Source: Sandaracinaceae bacterium | GTDB lineage: Bacteria; Myxococcota_A; Polyangia; Polyangiales; JADJQN01 | Assembly (NCBI GenBank): GCA_016712745.1 | Contig: JADJQN010000002.1 | Location: forward strand, 1 to 44,624 | DNA length: 44,624 bases | Direction: 5' to 3' | In this document: one piece after another, positions 34,730 to 43,762 of the stretch | Position numbering within the stretch: the stretch's first letter is position 1 | How the letters are laid out: each line of letters starts with the position of its first letter | The notes under the pieces: generated by a model | What the model was told of the DNA's origin: nothing | What the model saw: the letters and a program-made list of their open reading frames with translations, nothing else | The model's database searches: none | Made by a program: the position numbers and the translations under genes

Positions 34730-37700
34730 ATGCCGAAACAAATGCGCATCGGGTCGTGGTTCGCGGTGCTGGCGCTCGTGGGATGCGGGCGCTTTGGCTT
34801 TGATCCGGTTGCAGCGCATGACGATGCGGACGTAATGAACGACATGGGAATTGATTCTCCGATGTCCGCTGACATGAGCTCCGTTGATATGAACGCCGTT
34901 GACATGCAATCCGACGCCCCGGACGTCGATGCGGGAGATGCGGGAGATGCGGGAGACGCAGGCGACGCAACATTGCCTGCGGTGATCGTGACACCGACCA
35001 GTGGTCTCGTAACGACGGAAGCAGGTGGCACCGATTCGTTCACGATTCGCTTGAGCACGCCACCGACTGCCAATGTTGTGTTCTCGCTGATGAGCGAGAT
35101 GTTGAGCGAAGCGACTGTCTCTCCGAACCTGCTGACGTTCACGCAGCTCAACTGGGACGTCGAGCAAACGATCACGGTGACCGGCGTGGACGACGCCATC
35201 GCGGATGGAGATGCGTCGTTTACGATTGTAGCCAGCGATGCAAGCAGTACGGATGCGAACTATGGCGGACTTCCTGTGCCGCACGTCACCGGCGTGAATC
35301 TAGACGACGACGCAGCCGGTGTGCTTGTATCGCCGACTTCGGGCTTGCTGACGTCGGAAGTCGGCGGCGCCGCGACATTTACCATCGTGCTTCAGTCGCA
35401 GCCTCTCGCTGCCGTCACGCTTCCCATCGTGAGCAGCGATCTATCCGAAGGCACCGTCTCGTCCGCAACGGCGGTATTCACCATGAGCAACTGGAATGTT
35501 CCTCAGACCGTTACGGTGACAGGCGTGGATGATTCGATCGCGGACGGCGACCACCCGTATTCGATCGCGATCGGTCCTGCGACAAGCACCGACGGCGCTT
35601 ACAACGGTCTCGCAGCGCCGAGCGTCAGCGTCACCAACGCAGACAACGAGTCAGTGGGCGTGGATGTGTCGCGAACCTCCGGCTTGGTAACAACGGAAGC
35701 CGGCGGCAGCGACTCATTTGCTGTTGTGCTTCGCTCAGAGCCTATCGCGGATGTCGTGTTGAGCCTCACGAGCACCGACGTGGGCGAGGGAACCGTACTT
35801 CCGATCAGTGTGATGTTCACGTCGAGCAATTGGAACGTAGCGCAGACCATCACAGTGACCGGTGCGGACGACGCGGTCGCAGACGGGAACCAAACGTACG
35901 ACGTCGTCGTGCATGTGTCCTCGAGTGCGGATCCAATGTATGCCGCAATTGCCGACCAACAAGTTGAGCTCACGAACATCGACAACGAAAGCGCGGGCAT
36001 TGTCGTCAGTCCCACATCGGGCCTCACGACCACCGAAGCAGGCGGCATGGCGAGCTTTACCCTCGTGCTCACTTCGCAGCCCGCGGCCGACGTGACTATT
36101 TCGCTGACGAGCAGTGATCTCACGGAAGGCACCGTCGCGCCCGCGTCCGTGACGTTCACCAGCCTGAATTGGGACACCCCTCAGACGGTCACAGTGACCG
36201 GCGTGGATGACGCAATCATCGACGGCTTCATCGCATATTCGATTGTCACCGGTGCGAGCGTGAGTATTGATGTCACGTACTCTGGACTCACCGTCGCCGA
36301 CGTCTCGCTCACTAACGGCGACGACGATGGCACTCCGGGCGCCACCGTGTCACCCACGAGCGGGCTTATCACCACTGAAGCGGGCGGCACTGCGACCTTT
36401 ACAATCGTGCTGACTGGCGGACCGGCCTCGGACGTGACCGTTTCGCTTGCGACCAGCGACGCCACTGAAGGAACGGTGAGTCCTGCGAGCATGACGTTCA
36501 CCTCTGGAAACTGGAACGTCGCTCAGACCGCCACCATTACAGGCGTGGATGACGCGATTCCCGACGGGCACGTTCTGTACTCAATCATCACAGGCAGTAC
36601 TGCGAGCTCTGACCCGTCCTTCAATGGGCTCGTTCTTCCGAATCCGACGGTGACCAACAGTAACGATGATCTGATCCCACACATCCGCATCGATCTCAGC
36701 ACGGGCGGCGCCGAAACGAACGGGGATTCACAGCACCCGTTTATCTCCTCTGATGGCCGATACATTGCGTTCGAGTCTGCGGCCACAAATCTCGTCGCGT
36801 CCGACACCAATGTTGTCTTCGACGTGTTCCTGCGCGACACGATGTTGAACACGACCGTTCGAGTGAATGTCAGCTCGCTCGGCGTGCAGGCCAATGCTAT
36901 TTCCAGGGTCGCAGGCATTTCTCAGGACGGGCGGTACGTAGCGTTCTACTCCGACGCCACCAACCTCGTCGCGGGAGACACCAACGCGAAATCCGACAAT
37001 TTCATTCACGACACGATGACGGGCGTAACCACGCGCATCAGCGTGAACAGCATGGGCACGCAAGGCAACGGCTTTTCGAACGGCTCCGTCTACTTCACCG
37101 ACGACAATCGCTACGTTGCGTTCATGTCACTAGCCTCGAATCTTGTCGCGGGCGACACCAACGGCATCTCCGACATGTTCACCTACGATCAGATGACCGG
37201 GGCGACCGCCCGGGTGAGTCTTGGCGACGGCGGAGTGCAGTTGAACGGCGCCAGCGGAGTGACCAACTCAGGCGGCATCAGCGGCGACGGACGCTACGTC
37301 CTATTCCAAACAGTCGCGAGCAACGCGGTCGCGGGAGATTCGAACGGATTCATTGATGTATTTCTGCGAGACACAATGACGAACACGGTCGTGCGCGCGA
37401 GCGTTTCCACAGCCGGCGCAGAAGGAAATGGAGATACTGCGGGTGGCAACGGAGTTGCGCTCTCGGCAGACGGACGTTTTGTCGCGTTTACTTCGACCTC
37501 CACCAATCTTGTCGCAGGGGACACGAACGGCGTCCGCGATGCGTTTTTACGCGACACTGTGTTGAACACAACGATACGAGTGAGCGTAAACTCAAGCGGC
37601 GTCCAAGCGAACGATCTCACTTATAACGCGCTCGTCAGTCGCGACGGATCGACTGTGGCGTTTACCAGCCCCGCATCGAATCTGTACGATGGCGACACGA

Positions 37701-37921
37701 ACGGTACCTGGGACGTTTTCGCCTATCACGTTGCGACCGGCCTCACGTATCCAGTGAGCCTCAACACGACTGGGGGCAGCGGCGCAGGTGTCTCCGGGCA
37801 ATTCTGGCAGCCGACGCTTTCGGCGTCGGGGACGTACTGCGCCTACCACTCTTACGTGTCGGACTTAGTTGCCGGAGACATCAACGGCCAACGGGATATC
37901 TTTCGCGCCACCGTTCCGTAG
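34730..37921 (+). CDS. Stalk lipoprotein with PD40/TolB-type head: 5 Calx-beta-like, 7 PD40 blades
   Basis: GGAGGG (34717-34722) precedes ATG 34730; lipobox LVGC (Cys19) then GRFGF. 1,063 residues. The spacer to about 83 carries DM-rich text and four GDA units. Residues 84-648 are five Calx-beta-like repeats, the first two very close to those of the 8293, 11545 and 21098 products. The C-terminal 415 residues are not FG-GAP. They hold seven blades of about 58 residues with SSDGRY(I/V)AF.S.ATNLVAGDTN followed by D.F.(R/Y)D..T, as in PD40/TolB-type propellers. The seventh blade is weaker (SASGTYCAYHS). The anchor and stalk of one subfamily have thus been joined to a different seven-bladed head. 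Confidence 0.85.
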   Translation: MPKQMRIGSWFAVLALVGCGRFGFDPVAAHDDADVMNDMGIDSPMSADMSSVDMNAVDMQSDAPDVDAGDAGDAGDAGDATLPAVIVTPTSGLVTTEAGGTDSFTIRLSTPPTANVVFSLMSEMLSEATVSPNLLTFTQLNWDVEQTITVTGVDDAIADGDASFTIVASDASSTDANYGGLPVPHVTGVNLDDDAAGVLVSPTSGLLTSEVGGAATFTIVLQSQPLAAVTLPIVSSDLSEGTVSSATAVFTMSNWNVPQTVTVTGVDDSIADGDHPYSIAIGPATSTDGAYNGLAAPSVSVTNADNESVGVDVSRTSGLVTTEAGGSDSFAVVLRSEPIADVVLSLTSTDVGEGTVLPISVMFTSSNWNVAQTITVTGADDAVADGNQTYDVVVHVSSSADPMYAAIADQQVELTNIDNESAGIVVSPTSGLTTTEAGGMASFTLVLTSQPAADVTISLTSSDLTEGTVAPASVTFTSLNWDTPQTVTVTGVDDAIIDGFIAYSIVTGASVSIDVTYSGLTVADVSLTNGDDDGTPGATVSPTSGLITTEAGGTATFTIVLTGGPASDVTVSLATSDATEGTVSPASMTFTSGNWNVAQTATITGVDDAIPDGHVLYSIITGSTASSDPSFNGLVLPNPTVTNSNDDLIPHIRIDLSTGGAETNGDSQHPFISSDGRYIAFESAATNLVASDTNVVFDVFLRDTMLNTTVRVNVSSLGVQANAISRVAGISQDGRYVAFYSDATNLVAGDTNAKSDNFIHDTMTGVTTRISVNSMGTQGNGFSNGSVYFTDDNRYVAFMSLASNLVAGDTNGISDMFTYDQMTGATARVSLGDGGVQLNGASGVTNSGGISGDGRYVLFQTVASNAVAGDSNGFIDVFLRDTMTNTVVRASVSTAGAEGNGDTAGGNGVALSADGRFVAFTSTSTNLVAGDTNGVRDAFLRDTVLNTTIRVSVNSSGVQANDLTYNALVSRDGSTVAFTSPASNLYDGDTNGTWDVFAYHVATGLTYPVSLNTTGGSGAGVSGQFWQPTLSASGTYCAYHSYVSDLVAGDINGQRDIFRATVP
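34934..34969 (+). repeat. Four tandem 9-bp units encoding Gly-Asp-Ala
   Basis: GGAGATGCG twice, then GGAGACGCA and GGCGACGCA, at the same protein position as the repeat at 11725-11760. Copies differ at third codon positions, so it is older or less active than the other tract. Confidence 0.7.
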
Positions 37922-37960
37922 GCGAGGCCGTGAGCGATTCAAACCAGCCCGTTGCACGAA

Positions 37961-37993
37961 TGGAGGCGTGCAGCTTCTTGGCGCGAGCCTCCA
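37961..37993. terminator. Inverted repeat after the PD40-head gene
   Basis: TGGAGGC (37961-37967) and GCCTCCA (37987-37993) form a perfect 7-bp stem with a 19-base loop, 39 bp after the stop and followed by GGAATCGCATTTTG. It lies just before the promoter of the next gene and could end the upstream transcript. Confidence 0.4.
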
Positions 37994-38004
37994 GGAATCG
38001 CATT

Positions 38005-38038
38005 TTGTGCACGATTCGTCTTCAGATATGCTCGGGCG
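38005..38038 (+). promoter_or_regulatory. Candidate promoter giving a leaderless mRNA for the 38039 gene
   Basis: TATGCT (38027-38032) ends 6 bases before ATG 38039, and TTGTGC (38005-38010) lies 16 bp upstream as a -35-like hexamer. There is no ribosome site, so translation probably starts on a leaderless transcript. Confidence 0.4.
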
Positions 38039-39994
38039 ATGCGCCACCAACAAATTTCGCTCTTCGCGATCGTCCTGACGATCGGTGCTTGCTCGTCCTC
38101 GCCCTCAACTGAGGTCGCCGACGCGGGAACCGTTCTCGATCTCACAATAACGGATGCGATAGTCGTGGCCCCCGACGCTGGATTCGAGGACGCAGGACCT
38201 CTCGCTGAAAGCACCATCGTCGATCATGACGAGTTCCCCGTCGTGATCACCGGCGACAACCTCCGCGCGGTGTCGGGCGTCGCCACCGACGAGCTCGTGT
38301 TTTTTCGCTGGCACGCGGATGCGTGGGAGGCAGTTCCGTTTCAAATCGACGAGCGCCGCTCCGTTCTCTTTCATGAGATCTACGGAACTTGCGGATCATG
38401 CGTGCAGAACGACTCGACGACCGCCGGCCTCGTCTACGCAGATGGAAATACGTTTACAGGAAGTGACCCGAATCCGCGCGTTGACGAGGACGATGAAATC
38501 GCTCTGATGGTGAAGGACTTCGGTGGCAATCCGACGTCGACCGTCCCGCCAGCCGGCGTAGACGCAGACTTTGTAGTGCGCTTCGCCGTTCGCGACGGAA
38601 CAGCGGCTGGATACGTCTTCGCCTTTCGCGATAGCTCGCATGCAACGACCCGCAGTACCGGCGACTACGTGACCTACGACTTTGGGCTGACGAGCGGCGA
38701 TTACCGGACGACGTACGACTTTCGAGGCATCGACGACAACGGCACGGAGTTCGCAAATCCCGAAAATTCAACGGTGACCGCCGCTTCGTACACGAGACAC
38801 TTTTCTTCGCGCTGGATCAGCGACGGAGTCAGCCTCATTCACGATGGCGTGCCAGGCCCGAACCTCATCGAGATGCACAACGTGCAGTTCGCACCGGGGG
38901 TCTGCTCTCGCAGCGTGGCAACGTTCGCGTCGGGGGAAGGCGCGTACGTTGCGAATATAGACGGGCCTGTGCGCGCTATTCGCGACCACCTTGGAAGCAA
39001 CAGCGGACCTATAACTGAAGGTATCTATCGCTTCTACGAACGCAGCGAAGAGATCGAGATGCGGCTGCGCGTTCACCAAATCGGCGGCGTCATGGATTTG
39101 ATCGACTACTCGGACGCTGCCAAAGGAATGAGCTACTCCGATAGCGTGAATGACGACCTGTCCATTGATGGCAACGCAGACGAATATGTTCCTGGCGCGC
39201 TCGAGTACGAAGTCGTGAGCGGGACGCAGGGAAGCCTCACGCATGCTTTGCAATTCGAAACAAACATTACCGGCCTCTCCATGTCGAGCTACTATCTCGA
39301 CGAAGATCCAGCCGTGACAGAGCCGCAATGTACGGGCGATGATGCCGCGATCGGCGTGAGCGGTCCGATCATCGCGAGCATGATCCCTGCTACCGATCCG
39401 CGACCAGTCCGTGGGTCGAGTTCCTTCTTCTTGCGAACTCATCGGTTCACACGCTACGCCGACTACGAAACTTCGCGCAGTGAAGCGGCCGCACTCGCGG
39501 GACGTTTTCTGGCTCCGCTGTCGATACACGCCGTTGCGGTGACGGTGCCTGTTGTCGCATGTGGAGACGGCATTTGTCAGAGCAGTGAATCGACAGCATC
39601 TTGCGCTACGGATTGCGAAGGTTCGACGATCGCGTGCGGCAACGGACGATGTGAGGCACCGGAAGACGACTACGCATGCCCAGCGGATTGCGCGGCAGCC
39701 TCCGCAGTGTGCGGAGACACTGTGTGCAACGGAAGCGAAACCCATGCTTCATGCGCTCGCGATTGCGAAGTGCTGATCTGTGGGGACGGCGCGTGCCGCA
39801 CGGGTGAGACGGCGAGTTCGTGCGCCGCAGACTGCGTGTCCCCGCTTAGCACCTGTGGCGATTTTAGCTGCGAGGGACCCGCCGAAACGACGAGCAACTG
39901 CGCGTTCGATTGCGTCGCAAGTTGTGGCGATGCAACGTGCAACGGCGGCGAGACGCAGACGAGCTGCTCGGACGATTGCGGTACGCCTTCGTAA
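38039..39994 (+). CDS. Large lipoprotein of unknown function with CGDG-type Cys repeat tail
   Basis: 651 residues from ATG 38039; lipobox IGAC (Cys18). A Thr/Asp/Ala spacer leads into a globular region (about 60-500) that I do not recognise. It includes AVPFQIDERRSVLFHEI, DEDDEIALMVKDFGG, and a C-terminal part with SYYLDEDP. The PFQIDE..DxDDE(I/L) wording recalls secreted beta-sandwich proteins in other myxobacteria, but no enzyme motif is evident. From about residue 507 there are six repeats of the form CGDGxCxxxExxxxCxxDC, the last with CGDATCNGGETQTSC. Such tails are frequent on myxobacterial exported proteins. A 20-codon remnant of the same family lies at 11404-11463. Confidence 0.72.
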   Translation: MRHQQISLFAIVLTIGACSSSPSTEVADAGTVLDLTITDAIVVAPDAGFEDAGPLAESTIVDHDEFPVVITGDNLRAVSGVATDELVFFRWHADAWEAVPFQIDERRSVLFHEIYGTCGSCVQNDSTTAGLVYADGNTFTGSDPNPRVDEDDEIALMVKDFGGNPTSTVPPAGVDADFVVRFAVRDGTAAGYVFAFRDSSHATTRSTGDYVTYDFGLTSGDYRTTYDFRGIDDNGTEFANPENSTVTAASYTRHFSSRWISDGVSLIHDGVPGPNLIEMHNVQFAPGVCSRSVATFASGEGAYVANIDGPVRAIRDHLGSNSGPITEGIYRFYERSEEIEMRLRVHQIGGVMDLIDYSDAAKGMSYSDSVNDDLSIDGNADEYVPGALEYEVVSGTQGSLTHALQFETNITGLSMSSYYLDEDPAVTEPQCTGDDAAIGVSGPIIASMIPATDPRPVRGSSSFFLRTHRFTRYADYETSRSEAAALAGRFLAPLSIHAVAVTVPVVACGDGICQSSESTASCATDCEGSTIACGNGRCEAPEDDYACPADCAAASAVCGDTVCNGSETHASCARDCEVLICGDGACRTGETASSCAADCVSPLSTCGDFSCEGPAETTSNCAFDCVASCGDATCNGGETQTSCSDDCGTPS

Positions 39995-40043
39995 CATCGT
40001 CTGATCTTGCGCGCGGTGTCGTCATGCGCTGTACTTAGAGCCC

Positions 40044-41559
40044 ATGACTAAGCGCATTGCTGTTGCTGTTTCAGTCCTTCTATTTTGCATTTCGGCTTGC
40101 GCGAAGAAGAGCGAACCCGCACTCGAAGTGCAGGTAGTGACGGGCCTTGTTCCTGGGCCGGAGTTCGCGTCTGTGCTCACGGAAGTTTTTCCTGGGACGG
40201 GAACCACTTCGGGAACCATCGTGCCCTTACGCGTGCCAGCCGTATTTGGCCGCGAGTTCGCGCAAGGTAAATCGGTCGCCACATTCCCGTTGCTTCCCAA
40301 TGGCACCTACACCGTGTGGGTGCATCTCTATCGGCCTAACGGACAAATCCTCATCGAGCGACGCACCCAGATCGTCTATTCGGGCTCGTACGTCTTGCGC
40401 GTGTATTTGACGCGCGATTGTTTGTCGTCAGTGATCACCTGCCCCGAGCCTGGTGGTTCGGCTGAATATACCGAGTGCCTCTCCGGCCACTGTGTCGATC
40501 CGCGCTGCAATCCGGCCGACAACGCGACGCGCATGTACTGCCCGTCAGTTCTCTTTTGCATTGATGCGACTGACTGCACAGACCCTGTGGCAGCCTGTGC
40601 GAGCAATGAGTGCGTGTCAGGCGTCTGCACGCCGACACAAGTTGCTGACACGTGCGCGAATCAATGGTGCAACCCCGATCTCGAAGGAGGATGCACGCCG
40701 CTCGAAGTGATGGACGGAGGCATGTCCGACGCAGGCACATCCGACGCAGGCACATCCGACGCGGAAGTAGATGCGGAGCTCTCGGATGCGGACTCTGATG
40801 CTGGCGTCCCCGACGCAGGCGTGGACGCGGGACCCGTATGCGGCACCTTCTGCCGTCCAAGTGAGATGAGCTGCCAAGCAGGAATGTGGGATTGCGGCGA
40901 AGCGACACCGGTTTGCGCGCCGACAACATTGCTTGCGCCAGGCACTTCGTGTGGCGTTTATCGAGAGTGCGACGCTTCGGGAACCTGCGTCACAAGTTGC
41001 GAAGACGGCGCCGCTTGCGTGCTTGAAGATAGCTGTGAAATGGGCGTATTCGATTGCGCTTCCGGTCTTTGCAACAGTCTTGGACCCGACATGCTTCTTG
41101 CGCCCGGAACAGAGTGCGGCGACGGTAAAGTGTGCACACCGGCTGGTGCTTGCTCGGTGTGCAACCACGGCTACGATTGCGCGTTCGGTGATTGCGGATC
41201 CGGCAGAGTCGACTGCACAAGCGGTGTTGCGACCTGCGTAAGCTGCTCAGAGTTTGGCGGTGCCCGCCTGCGCGAGCGGCGGAGCGTCTGCCGGCACAGC
41301 GTGTCGTTTGGATCACATGGATTGTGTGGAATCAAGTTGTGATGCGGACAGCGTGTGTGCAGAGCTATCTGATGGGTCTCTGTTCCTCCAAACAACATGC
41401 GCATCTCCGATGCAGGATTGTGTCGCCAACTGCTTGAACGGTGCTGTAAGTAGCGTCGGCACCTGCGTCACGCGCGATGGTGACTACGCAGCAGACGGCA
41501 CTCCTTGCGGCGCACACCGGCAATGTGACGCAATGGGCACCTGCACCTTTCATCGCTAA
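40044..41559 (+). CDS. LVPG/Cys-rich lipoprotein without a propeller, frameshifted as read
   Basis: ATG 40044; lipobox ISAC (Cys19). Residues 20-135 are the LVPG domain (VVTGLVPGPEF), like the genes at 1007, 4854, 17910 and 29436. A Cys-rich region follows with an Asp/Ala spacer near 225-265. As written the frame stops at 41342 with a non-Cys tail. However, a shift of one base near 41253-41260 restores PACASGG and a Cys-rich sequence to TAA 41557-41559 (about 505 residues). One extra G in TTTGGCGG would explain it. Either way there is no propeller or Calx-beta stalk, so this is a headless member. No ribosome site; TTGCGC (40007) and TGTACT (40030) are weak promoter hexamers. Confidence 0.78.
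40725..40763 (+). repeat. 15-bp tandem repeat (TCCGACGCAGGCACA), about 2.6 copies
   Basis: Two perfect copies and a partial third encode SDAGT units in the Asp/Ala spacer of the headless lipoprotein. As with the 9-bp tracts, the unit keeps the reading frame. Confidence 0.75.
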
Positions 41560-41670
41560 TACGCGATGTGAGCGAACGGTGTTTGCGAGACCTTCGACTA
41601 CGGAAGATCGCAAGTGGTGTCGACCGCGGGGGCATCACCACGCACATACGCACAAGGGTAGTAGCTCGAA

Positions 41671-41691
41671 CGCTCGCTATCAAATCGAGCG
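41671..41691. terminator. Hairpin between convergent genes, possible bidirectional terminator
   Basis: CGCTCG (41671-41676) pairs with CGAGCG (41686-41691) around a nine-base loop. It lies between the end of the headless lipoprotein gene and the stop codon of the minus-strand FHA gene at 41693. The other 110 bp of this gap show nothing clear. Confidence 0.45.
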
Positions 41692-41692
41692 C

Positions 41693-42660
41693 CTAGCGTG
41701 CGCGCAGCAAGATGAAGAGGGCGATCGCGCTTGCCAGCAAAACCACGCCAGCGAACACGTAGATGAATGTGTCGCCGTTCATCGATTTACGCTTCGGCGT
41801 TGCACCAATGATGCGTGCGGCCGGCAGCGCAGGCGTGGCGGGTTCGGGCACGGGCGCGGGTTCCGGTGCACCAGGTGCGGTACCTGCTGGAACGAGAGAA
41901 GCTTCCTCAGGAGGCGCGACAAGATCAGGCGATCCTTCAAGAGCGCGCACGGCGGCCTCCGCCGGATCGTTGTAAGTGAGTAAGGTTGCTCCAATGACAA
42001 TTTCGTCGCGATCGCGCAAGCGCTTTCGCGGATGCGCTTGTCATTAACGAAGACGCCGTTCTTGCTCTCGTTGTCGCGAAGTAGGGTGCCTTCACTATCG
42101 CGTATGACTTCTGCATGCTCGCGCGATAAGTCCGCATCGGTCAGTAAGAGATCTGCGGTTTCAATGCGACCAATCATCATGCGTGCGGGCGCGGGCGGAA
42201 GCACAAGTTTCTCGCCGATATTGGGCCCCTCCGTGACAACAAGCTCGGCCGGCTGCTGCGCGTAGCCGGCTGGATCGAGAAGCTCGCGCACCATGCGTCG
42301 CGCAAGAGCTGCTGTTCGCTCTACCGACGGCACCTGATCGACTGGCATGGCGGTCTTTTGGAAAGTGACGAAAAATGTTGAAACGCGAATGACATCACCT
42401 TCGCGCAGTGACTTGGCGCGCCCGGGCACAAGTCGCACTCCATCTACATAGGTGCCATTCGTGGACGACTCGTCCACCAGCACGAAACCGTTCGGGTCGA
42501 GACGGATCGTCGCGTGATGCTCACTGACGGTGCCCTTCGGAAGACGTACGTCCGCCCCCGTGCCGCGACCGATCACCACTCGCTGTTGATCGAATTCGAA
42601 CACGATGTCGGCTGTCGCATCCGTACCGGAGGGGCCGCGCACCACAAGGCGAATCGCCAT
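41693..42660 (-). CDS. Two-FHA-domain protein with C-terminal membrane anchor, frameshifted as read
   Basis: ATG 42660 starts MAIRLVVRGP. FHA domain 1 (about 4-100) shows IGRG (31-33), SEHH (46-49) and STNGTYVDG. FHA domain 2 (about 138-213) shows IGRIETAD, LSREHAE (179-184) and ESKNGVFVNDKRI. Both keep the Arg, Ser-x-x-His and Asn-Gly residues that bind phosphothreonine. After RIRES the frame is lost; adding one base at about 42020 joins it to RDRDEIVIGATLLTY, then a Pro/Ala-rich linker and a terminal hydrophobic helix (FIYVFAGVVLLASAIALFILL). It is probably a tail-anchored partner of Ser/Thr kinases, which myxobacteria have in number. It is divergent from the PilZ gene, with 161 bp between starts. 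The frameshift is probably an assembly error. Confidence 0.78.
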
Positions 42661-42821
42661 GCCTAAGGAGACTCGCGCTTCGGTTCGTCCCTGTCCAAAA
42701 CGCTGCGTTGGATGTGACTCGATTTTCGGGACTTGTCGAAAATTGGATTTCTTCGGCCCGTTCTGTGAGGAGTCGGCCAGCACCTCAGCCCGCAAATGAG
42801 GCGCCGCGACCGGGAGGGTCC

Positions 42822-43703
42822 ATGGGAACAGCCGCTGAACGTAGGTCGAACGACGCCATTCGAGTTCCACTCGAAGCACTGATCGAACTTTCGCATGACG
42901 ACTCCGGAGATCACTTCGAAGCAGAATGCGTAAATCTAAGTGCGCGCGGCGTGTCGATGCGCGCTGCCTACTTGCTCAAACCAGGCACGCACGTGTCCTG
43001 TCGCTTCAGAATCCCCTACGGGCGAGAAGATCCATGCACGTGGCGAAGTCGTGTGGGCGCAAGACTCCGGCCAGCGCATGGGAGAGTTCGGTATTCGCTT
43101 TGTCGGACTCGACAACAACTCCTGAGCGAATGATCCACGACATCGTTTCTGAAGTTCTCGCACGTGAGACTGAGCCCGCAAGCGAAGGCTCTACACAAGC
43201 GCGCGTCTTTCTCTCGACGGCGTGGCCTCACCGATCGTGGCTCGCGTCATGCACGCGGCCAAAGATCTGGTGACCGTAACGCAGGAGCTATCGTTCCTGA
43301 AGCTTGGGCGCGGCGTGTCGATGCGCGTCGGCGACGAAATGGAGACTCGCCGAGGTAAGATCGACGGCATTGACCTATCATTTACGGGAGATGTACCGAG
43401 CCTTGTTTTGCAGGTCGTTTACGATGAAATGCCGAGCGCAGAGCAATCTGCGACCGCGCGTGTCGAGAGACTACGCTCACTGATTTCGATGCGCCTAAAA
43501 TGGACGACATTGTCGGCCATGCGATGCCAGTGCTTAGAAACAGCCACGATGACAACGGCGACAGTCACAACGGCCACGGTGACGACGACCACGACGAACG
43601 TCACCAAAGAGCGAGATGGCGTTCGCGTTATCCGCACAGAGGGCGAGTTCGATCGCGAGAGGCTAGCCAGCATAAACGCGCGTTCTTCGATTCGGCCGTC
43701 TGA
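42822..43703 (+). pseudogene. PilZ-domain protein, broken by several frameshifts as read
   Basis: GGGAGG (42811-42816) precedes ATG 42822 (MGTAAERRSNDAIRVPLE). A PilZ domain follows with NLSARG, which fits the (D/N)xSxxG half of the c-di-GMP site. The other half normally has RxxxR; here it reads RSNDA, so the second Arg may be missing. The frame must be shifted near 43021 (an extra G in GGG), 43112-43122, 43211 (TC doubled) and 43467 (AG doubled). The joined text is GEKIHARGEVVW, MGEFGIRFVGLD, PERMIHDIV, DGVASPIVARVM (a likely second domain), and an Asp/Asn/His-rich tail. Each repair restores family-like sequence, so the gene may be intact in reality. The 3' end is uncertain. Confidence 0.65.
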
Positions 43704-43762
43704 TGTGGTCGTAGAGCAAGTTTACATATCCGCCCTTTATGCGAAGCGGATTTATGGGCCCA

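Noticed and set aside
1007..41559. A toxin-immunity or anti-phage defence island
   Set aside because: No nuclease, methyltransferase, helicase, toxin or NTPase domain is present; all products are exported lipoproteins.
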